A stretch of DNA of 36,939 nt from Streptomyces toyocaensis. GTDB lineage: Bacteria; Actinomycetota; Actinomycetes; Streptomycetales; Streptomycetaceae. Shown one piece after another: positions 31,835 through 36,939 of the stretch. The stretch spans positions 1 to 36,939 of the forward strand of contig NZ_JFCB01000051.1 of NCBI RefSeq assembly GCF_000725125.1, given 5' to 3'. The first letter of the stretch is position 1; each line of letters begins with the position of its first letter. The translations under genes and the position numbers were made by a program. Below the pieces are notes generated by a model that did not search any database, was not told the origin of the DNA, and was given only the letters and a program-made list of their open reading frames with translations.

Positions 31835-31904
31835 GTACAGCCTGCTGTACCACCGGTCCGGCGGCCCGAGGGATCGGCGCGGGCGACGCCGGTCCGTAGC
31901 GTCG
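31835..31904 (+). promoter_or_regulatory. Regulatory block B: near-identical copy of block A
   Basis: Matches 13892-13961 at 66 of 70 positions, including GTACAGCCTGCTGTAC (31835-31850) and the TAGCGT box (31897-31902). It lies between the kinase gene (leftward) and the vestigial M-T-HTDP frame (rightward). It is the likely site through which the two-component system controls this region. Confidence 0.75.
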
Positions 31905-31966
31905 AGGACCTCCCACCGTCGTCCTCCGTGACCCGCACAGTCGCGTACGCCGTCGAAAGAGCAGCC

Positions 31967-32070
31967 ATGACGCACACGGACCCCTCCCACCTCCCGCGGG
32001 ACGGCACCGGTGGGGGAGTGGCGCACGCGCGCTTCTGGCGGTTGCGGTCGACACGCCGGACTCCACGCGG
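31967..32070 (+). pseudogene. Remnant of the small membrane protein gene of an ABC operon
   Basis: From ATG 31967 the frame reads MTHTDPSHLPRDGTGGG, matching the start MSHTDPYSL of the intact gene at 13993 and standing at a similar distance from the shared regulatory block. After about 15-25 codons the hydrophobic segments never appear and the sequence runs into the 3' end of the leftward copper chaperone-like gene. No ATPase or permease follows. It is best read as the truncated first gene of a lost transporter operon. Confidence 0.65.
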
Positions 32071-32073
32071 CGC

Positions 32074-32589
32074 TCAGAAGCCCGATTCACCCGGCCGTGT
32101 CACCACCGCGAAGGCGTCGATCGTGCCGCTGCGCTCGAAGCGCAGCGTGAACCGGATGAGATCACCCGGGCGCCAGCCGCGTTGGGCGAGCAGCGTCACG
32201 TTCACCCCGTGGGGCGACATGGACAGCCGAGTACCGGCGGGGACTTCCGTCGAGTCCAGGTACGCCTTGGTGGCGGCCCCTCGGCCCGCCTTGGCGTGGC
32301 GGCTGATCTCGGCCTGCTTGCCCGTGTAGGTCACCGCGACCAGCCGGTCGCCCGCGTCACCGGTGTTGGAGACGTCGAAGTACGCGGACGTCTCCCTCGT
32401 ATCACCGAACGGCAGCAGAACACGGCCGTACGACACATCGATCCGGGCGGTAGGCCGGCCCGCCCCGCCCGCGCCGACCCATGCGGTGAGCCCGCCGAGG
32501 GCCACGCCGCAGGCGACGACGGGTGCGAGCGCGGCCAGTGCGGTGTCGGTCAGGCGGCGGCGGTCGAGCCGCCGGAAGGAACGGGTCAT
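32074..32589 (-). CDS. PCu(A)C-like copper chaperone with a reduced metal motif
   Basis: The 171-residue protein has an N-terminal membrane anchor or signal (TALAALAPVVACGVALGGLT) and a cupredoxin-like PCu(A)C domain: SAYFDVSNTGDAGDRLVAVT, QAEISRHAKAGRG, STEVPAGTRLSMSPHGVNVT and LIRFTLRFERSGTIDAFAVV. Usual family members carry copper with H-(M)-x10-M-x21-H-x-M. Both His are present (in SRH and SPHG) but the Met positions are mostly replaced, so copper binding may be weaker or altered. ATG overlaps the CopA stop (ATGA), so it is translated with it. Confidence 0.8.
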   Translation of the reverse strand: MTRSFRRLDRRRLTDTALAALAPVVACGVALGGLTAWVGAGGAGRPTARIDVSYGRVLLPFGDTRETSAYFDVSNTGDAGDRLVAVTYTGKQAEISRHAKAGRGAATKAYLDSTEVPAGTRLSMSPHGVNVTLLAQRGWRPGDLIRFTLRFERSGTIDAFAVVTRPGESGF

Positions 32590-34865
32590 CGCACACGCCT
32601 CCGTGGGGCCGAGGGCTGCCAGGTGCGCAGCCGCAGACTGTTGCCGACGACCAGCAGCGAACTCACGGACATCGCCGCGGCGGCCACCATGGGGTTGAGC
32701 AGCCCCACCATGGCGAGCGGCACCGTCACCACGTTGTAGCCGAACGCCCAGACGAGGTTGACGCGGATCGTGCCCAGGGTGCGCCGCGCGAGCTCCACCG
32801 CGTCCGCGAGGGCGTCGATGTTGCCACGGGCGAGCGTCACGTCGGCCGCCGTGATGGCCACATCGGTGCCGCTGCCCATGGCGATGCCCAGGTCGGCACC
32901 GGCGAGTGCCGCGGCGTCGTTCACGCCGTCGCCGACGACGGCGACCCGGTAGCCCTGCTCCCGCAGATCCTCGACGAGACGTGCCTTGTCCTCGGGACTG
33001 CGGCGGGCGTGTACGTCGTCGATGCCGAGGGCGTCCGCCACCGCCCGTGCGGGTGCCTCGCGGTCGCCGGTGGCGAGCACCGGGCGCACACCGAGACGCC
33101 GCAGCCGGTCCACCGCCCGGAAGCTGCCGGGCCGTACGACGTCCCCCACCTCGATCAGCGCCTGATCCACGCCGTCCACGCGCACCAGCACCGGGGTACG
33201 GGCGGCGGTCTCGGCCGCCGCCAGGGCGTCGGCCAGCGGGCGCGGCAGGTCGTCGCCGGGCGCGAGGACCTCCACCCGGCCGCCCTCCACCAGGCCGGAC
33301 ACTCCCCGCCCGGTCAGGGCACGGAAGTCACGCACCTCGGGGAGGCGCTGTCCCGCGGGTTCCTTCCGGGCGTATGCGACGATCGCCCGTCCCAGCGGGT
33401 GTTCAGAGCCCTGCTCGACCGCGCCGGCCAGGCGCAGCACCGTGGCCTCGTCGGGCCCGTCGGGGACCGTCGTCACGCGGGCCACGCTCATGTGCCCGGA
33501 GGTGAGGGTGCCGGTCTTGTCCAGCACGACCGCGTCGAGGTGCTGGAGACCTTCCAGGGCCTGCGGGCCTCTGACGAGGACACCGATCTGGGCACCGCGG
33601 CCTGTGGCGGCCATGAGCGCGGTGGGCGTGGCCAGGCCGAGGGCGCAGGGGCAGGCCACGACCAGGACGGCGACGCACGCGGTGATGGCCGGCTGGGCGT
33701 CGGCCCCGGCGCCGAGCCAGAAACCCAGGGTGGTCACGGCCAGGGCCAGCACCACCGGGACGAAGAACCCGGCGACGGTGTCGGCCAGGCGCTGGGCCTT
33801 CGCCTTGCCTGCCTGGGCGTCGGTCACCAGCTGCGCGATACGGGCGAGCTGGGTGTCGGCGCCGACGGCGGTGGCCCGTACGAGCAGCAGCCCGCCGGCG
33901 TTGACGGCGCCGCCGACCACCGCCGAGCCCGGTGCCACCTCCACCGGCTCGCTCTCGCCGGTGACCAGGGACAGATCCACGGCGGAACTGCCCTGCACGA
34001 CCTCGCCGTCGGTGGCGACCCGCTCACCGGGCCGCACCATGAAGACCTGGCCCGTGGTCAGTTCCTCGATGGGAACGAGCCGTTCGGATCCGTTCTCGTG
34101 GAGCGAGACCTCCTTCGCCGTCAGCCGGGCCAGCGACCGGAGCGCCTCGCCGGTTCCGCTTCGCGCGCGTGCCTCCAGGAAGCGCCCGGCCAGTACGAAC
34201 AACGGGACGCTCACGGTCGCTTCGAGGTAGATCGCCGGGGCGTCCGGGGAGGCGCCGGGGACGAGGGAGAAAGCCATTTCCATGCCCGGCTCCCCGGCAC
34301 CGCCCAGGAACAGGGCGTACGTCGACCACAGGAAGGAGGCCACCACCCCCAGCGACACCAGGGTGTCCATGGTCGCCGACGAGTGGCGCAGCCCGCGCAG
34401 GGCCCGCACGTGGAAGGGCCACGCGCTCCAGAAGACGACCGGAGCGGTGAGCGCGAAGCACAGCCACTGCCAGTTGCGGAACTGCAGCGCGGGCACCATC
34501 GACACCACGAGCACGGGCACCGCCAGCAGCGCGGTGACCAGGAGCCGGTTGCGGTCCTGCCGTGAGGCCTCGGCCCCGGCGGTGTCAGCGGTCTCCTCGT
34601 CGTCGCCCTCGGCCTTCGCCTTGCGGGGCGGCTTTGGCAGCTCGGCGGTGTAACCGGCCTTCACCACGGCCGCGACGAGCTCCTCGGCGGCGATGTCCGG
34701 CGGGTGCTCGACACGGGCACGGCCGGTCGCCAGGTTGACGCTCGCCGTGACCCCTTCCAGCCTGCCGAGCTTCTTCTCCACGCGGTTCACGCAGGCAGCG
34801 CAGGTCATGCCGCCGACGGTCAGGTCGGTGGTGACGGTCCCGGAAGTCACTGGTCCGGTGTCCAT
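32586..34865 (-). CDS. copA: Copper-exporting P1B-type ATPase (CopA-like)
   Basis: The 759-residue protein has one N-terminal metal-binding domain with GMTCAAC (C22, C25). It has eight membrane spans, the E1-E2 actuator motif (LVTGESEPV), the transport-site motif CPC in VLVVACPCALGLATPTALM (about 404), the phosphorylation motif DKTGT (D449) in AVVLDKTGTLTSG, an HP motif (EQGSEHPLGRAIV) and GDGVNDAAALAGADLG. CPC with a single HMA domain is the P1B-1 group, exporting Cu(I) from the cytoplasm. Length and motifs are complete. It is the middle gene of a three-gene leftward operon. No CsoR-type regulator is adjacent. Confidence 0.93.
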   Translation of the reverse strand: MDTGPVTSGTVTTDLTVGGMTCAACVNRVEKKLGRLEGVTASVNLATGRARVEHPPDIAAEELVAAVVKAGYTAELPKPPRKAKAEGDDEETADTAGAEASRQDRNRLLVTALLAVPVLVVSMVPALQFRNWQWLCFALTAPVVFWSAWPFHVRALRGLRHSSATMDTLVSLGVVASFLWSTYALFLGGAGEPGMEMAFSLVPGASPDAPAIYLEATVSVPLFVLAGRFLEARARSGTGEALRSLARLTAKEVSLHENGSERLVPIEELTTGQVFMVRPGERVATDGEVVQGSSAVDLSLVTGESEPVEVAPGSAVVGGAVNAGGLLLVRATAVGADTQLARIAQLVTDAQAGKAKAQRLADTVAGFFVPVVLALAVTTLGFWLGAGADAQPAITACVAVLVVACPCALGLATPTALMAATGRGAQIGVLVRGPQALEGLQHLDAVVLDKTGTLTSGHMSVARVTTVPDGPDEATVLRLAGAVEQGSEHPLGRAIVAYARKEPAGQRLPEVRDFRALTGRGVSGLVEGGRVEVLAPGDDLPRPLADALAAAETAARTPVLVRVDGVDQALIEVGDVVRPGSFRAVDRLRRLGVRPVLATGDREAPARAVADALGIDDVHARRSPEDKARLVEDLREQGYRVAVVGDGVNDAAALAGADLGIAMGSGTDVAITAADVTLARGNIDALADAVELARRTLGTIRVNLVWAFGYNVVTVPLAMVGLLNPMVAAAAMSVSSLLVVGNSLRLRTWQPSAPRRRVR

Positions 34866-34876
34866 CGGTGTCCTCC

Positions 34877-35110
34877 TCAGCCCATTCCGCCCATGTCCAT
34901 GTCCTGCACGTCTCCGCCGCCGTCCGGCGATGTGCCCCCGGGGCTGGTGCCGGACATGCCCGGCGACACCGGACCGGCGGCAGAGCCGACGGCGTAGGAG
35001 AGCGCGAACATCAGCGTCAAGAGGAGCAGGAAGCCGAGCAGGGCGGGTGGGAGCACCGCTCTCCGCACCGCAGCGCCCCCGGCGGGCGACTTCTGTCGGG
35101 ATTCGGCCAT
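34877..35110 (-). CDS. Small membrane protein with a Met-rich tail, copper operon leader gene
   Basis: The 77-residue protein has a basic N-terminus, one membrane span (VLPPALLGFLLLLTLMFALS, YAVG) and a Gly/Ser/Pro tail ending DVQDMDMGGMG, where the Met and Asp residues could bind copper. It ends 11 bp before CopA and is clearly in the same operon. I choose ATG 35110; GTG 35113 directly before it is also possible, with GGAG upstream. Such short proteins are often next to actinobacterial copper ATPases. The role may be to pass copper to the exporter; that is inference. Confidence 0.75.
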   Translation of the reverse strand: MAESRQKSPAGGAAVRRAVLPPALLGFLLLLTLMFALSYAVGSAAGPVSPGMSGTSPGGTSPDGGGDVQDMDMGGMG

Positions 35111-35244
35111 CACAGGTCTCCAGGTCGCGTTGTACGACGGTGGTCGGATTCCGCCGTACTGCTTGAGGAGTCGGGACGGCTGGGGCGTGAGTTCCCGGGC
35201 GAGGGAGTGGTGCGTATCACAGTCGCCGGCCCAGGTGCGGAAAT

Positions 35245-35292
35245 CCGTTGAACGACGCTCACGGTGCTGCTCGGGCGCGGGCGGTTCAACGG
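35245..35292 (-). terminator. Possible terminator of the gene at the right edge
   Basis: CCGTTGAAC (35245-35253) and GTTCAACGG (35284-35292) are perfect complements around a 30-bp GC-rich loop; the right arm covers the stop codon of the leftward gene. The long loop and absent T-run make it tentative. The remainder of the gap 35114-35285 should hold the copper operon promoter. Confidence 0.4.
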
Positions 35293-36939
35293 TTCTTGAA
35301 TTCCACGTCCGCCCGGGTGAAGGGAACCTCCCGTTGCAGCATGGCCTGAGGGCGGATGAAGTCCTTGAGCAGCACCCGGACCAAGGCCTCGCCCGACATG
35401 CTTTTCAGGCGACTGGCCACGTGTGGCCGGGTGCGCTCGATGCGGGCGATCTCGACGACGCAGCGCAGTGCCAAACCAGGGATGACGTCGGCGCCTACAA
35501 GGATGTTCGCTGTGCCTGGCTCCGGACGGACGTCAGTCGTTCCGACGCCGTTGTACTGGATATGCCCGGTTTTGTGGGACAGTTGCCCCGGCCTGTAGAT
35601 GCGCACCTTGTGGGAGTAGTCCTTGGAGTCCTTCAGTGCCTTTGCGCGTTCCTGCCGCAGCCTTTCCAGCTTTTCCTGGTCGATTTTCGCGAGGACGGCC
35701 TTCAGCAAGTCCTCTTCCTCCCGGAGCTGTCGCATGATCCTGACCAGCCTGTACGGCATGTCCTCGTCGTCGTCCTCGTACTCCATCAGGTCGTGGGCCC
35801 GTCGGGCCAGGCCGGCCACCAGATCGACCGAATCCTCCACCTCGTTGAAGAGTGCTTTCGCCGTGTAAAGGGCTCTCCTCAGCTTCCCTTCCGGTGACTT
35901 GGCGGGAACGTTGACATACTCGTCCATATGACCGGTCCAGTTTGTGTCCTCCAGTAGCGTCTTGTCGACTTTGCGGATGTAGGAGATCAGTTCACCCTGG
36001 TCATTTGCACGGAGGGTGGGCATCTCGCGTTCCAGGAAGTCGTTCAGCATCACCCAGCCGTTTTGCTGTTCCAGCCTGTCGATGGGAACCGTGATACGGG
36101 CGGGGTCGTCGCCGCCGAACCGGCTGGCACGGAATGTGGAAACCGCAGGCTCGATGTAGAAGAAGACGAATCCATGGTCGGCCAGGTGTTCGATGTCGTA
36201 GGACCCGGAGTTGTACTCGAAGGAACCGGTGTTCTCATCTTCCAGCACCGCCTGGGACTTGAGTGCGGGGCCTGGCTGGTGGGCGTTCTCCGGCCCGAGA
36301 ATGCGCTCTACTCGATCGGCCGGCGAGTAGTGGCGCAGCACACACCGGCGCAGGGCAGCCTCGATCTCCGCCCGCTTCTGGTCGACCCACGGGCTGTCCG
36401 TTTTCCCGCTTGCCGCGTGTTGCCGGCGCGCCTCGACGACGGCGGGGTCCTCGTCCAGGGACCGCACATTGCCCGCGGACATGGCGCGAAAATATTCGCT
36501 GTAGGAGTAGTTGACCGAGTGGCCTTTCAGCTCGGGAGTATTCCAGATGCCGCCGAAATGAAGCATCAAGAAGTAGCCGTAGTTGCGCCATTGTTCGTTG
36601 AGTGACGTGAGGGCGTTGGTGATCTCACTGCGCAACGCCTGTCGGTGGTGCGTGTAGTCGTTACACCATTGCTGAAATGCGGTGTCGGTGTCCGCCAGGC
36701 GCTCGATGTGGTCCAGGATCTCCCGGACCTCGTTCGCCTTCTGGAGAGGAATCTGTGGCCTCTTTCCCTCCTGATAGTCGCGATTCATCAGGGCAGTGAA
36801 GTGACGCTTCGCTGACTGCCGGAAAATGTTTGTGCGACGCACCAGTTCGTTTACGGCCACGCCCACCTGGTCCGGCGGATGCGGCTGTTGACTGTCGGGT
36901 GCGGGGGGCGGGGTGACTCGTCGGCCGCGGGACTCGTCC
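35286..36939 (-). CDS. Large unrecognised protein, 5' end outside the window
   Basis: The frame is open to the right edge. From GTG 36866 there are 526 residues, but 24 more codons upstream have no stop and read TPPPAPDSQQPHPPDQ, a linker-like stretch, so the true start is probably beyond the window. What is visible is mostly soluble and helical (NEVREILDHIERLADTDTAF, QALRSEITNALTSLNEQWRN). The central fold reads NSGSYDIEHLADHGFVFFYI and FRASRFGGDDPARITVPIDR, and a long coiled-coil part follows (LREEEDLLKAVLAKIDQEKL). The linker and fold pattern recall cargo toxins of secreted or contractile-injection systems, but I cannot name a family and no toxin catalytic motif is certain. Confidence 0.7.
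   Translation of the reverse strand, partial: DESRGRRVTPPPAPDSQQPHPPDQVGVAVNELVRRTNIFRQSAKRHFTALMNRDYQEGKRPQIPLQKANEVREILDHIERLADTDTAFQQWCNDYTHHRQALRSEITNALTSLNEQWRNYGYFLMLHFGGIWNTPELKGHSVNYSYSEYFRAMSAGNVRSLDEDPAVVEARRQHAASGKTDSPWVDQKRAEIEAALRRCVLRHYSPADRVERILGPENAHQPGPALKSQAVLEDENTGSFEYNSGSYDIEHLADHGFVFFYIEPAVSTFRASRFGGDDPARITVPIDRLEQQNGWVMLNDFLEREMPTLRANDQGELISYIRKVDKTLLEDTNWTGHMDEYVNVPAKSPEGKLRRALYTAKALFNEVEDSVDLVAGLARRAHDLMEYEDDDEDMPYRLVRIMRQLREEEDLLKAVLAKIDQEKLERLRQERAKALKDSKDYSHKVRIYRPGQLSHKTGHIQYNGVGTTDVRPEPGTANILVGADVIPGLALRCVVEIARIERTRPHVASRLKSMSGEALVRVLLKDFIRPQAMLQREVPFTRADVEFKNR

Noticed and set aside
29821..32007. 728-codon frame containing the response regulator
   Set aside because: Only its last 218 codons are the regulator. 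The upstream part is out of frame with the kinase gene and reads as low-complexity Arg/Ala sequence.
32523..34565. 680-codon plus-strand frame
   Set aside because: Shadow of the CopA gene; the His/Gly/Arg-rich product lacks any motif.

Overview
The window looks like a chromosome segment from a Streptomyces or close relative. GC content is very high, GTG and TTG starts and 4-bp ATGA/GTGA overlaps are common, and the protein families (NarL-type two-component pair, ECF sigma factors, MacB/FtsX transporter, DUF1775, RsbW-like kinase) are typical of that genus. No rRNA or tRNA gene was recognised.

The left part (about 1-13.8 kb) is an accessory, defence and mobile-element region. It opens with a small leftward three-gene cluster whose last gene has an in-frame amber codon and ends at a perfect 72-bp palindrome. 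Next is a Cre-like tyrosine recombinase with a 13-6-13 bp lox-like inverted repeat just upstream, and a zinc-ribbon protein preceded by a second inverted repeat. A single-chain GmrSD-type (DUF262/DUF1524) restriction enzyme follows, then a type I-E CRISPR array of 17 identical repeats with no cas genes in view. The array ends abruptly at a truncated transposase. Beyond it lie an IS630 remnant, an orphan membrane protein, SUFU- and SUKH-type immunity-like genes, a ribbon-helix-helix/PIN-like toxin-antitoxin pair, and an intact IS256-family element. That element carries a HAD-fold passenger gene, has clear terminal inverted repeats and a 9-bp target duplication, and sits in the toxin-antitoxin operator. 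Degenerate Tn3 and ISL3 transposase fragments close the region.

The middle part (13.9-24.5 kb) holds a three-gene ABC transporter operon (small membrane protein, MacB-like ATPase, FtsX-like permease), a DoxX-like protein, an ECF sigma factor divergent from a receiver-like DNA-binding protein, and a LysR regulator. The LysR gene lies next to an aspartate/glutamate racemase, a PLP-dependent D-cysteine desulfhydrase/cysteate lyase-type enzyme and a dicarboxylate/amino-acid symporter, which together look like an amino-acid uptake and breakdown unit.

The right part (24.8-36.9 kb) has a sigma factor/zinc anti-sigma pair followed by a secreted beta-propeller ending in CDCC and a DUF1775/YcnI protein. 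An ATP-binding RsbW-like protein, a DUF6461-like protein, and a NarL-type response regulator and histidine kinase come next. A copper operon (small Met-tailed membrane protein, CopA P-type ATPase, PCu(A)C-like protein) follows, and a large unrecognised, possibly toxin-like gene runs off the right edge.

The strongest new observation links two distant loci. The promoter region of the ABC operon (13892-13961) and the region upstream of the histidine kinase (31835-31904) share 66 of 70 bases, including the palindrome GTACAGCCTGCTGTAC. Each is followed by a gene starting M-(S/T)-HTDP, but the copy beside the two-component genes is a remnant without its transporter. I infer that the two-component system once had a divergent ABC operon and may now control the copy 16 kb away.
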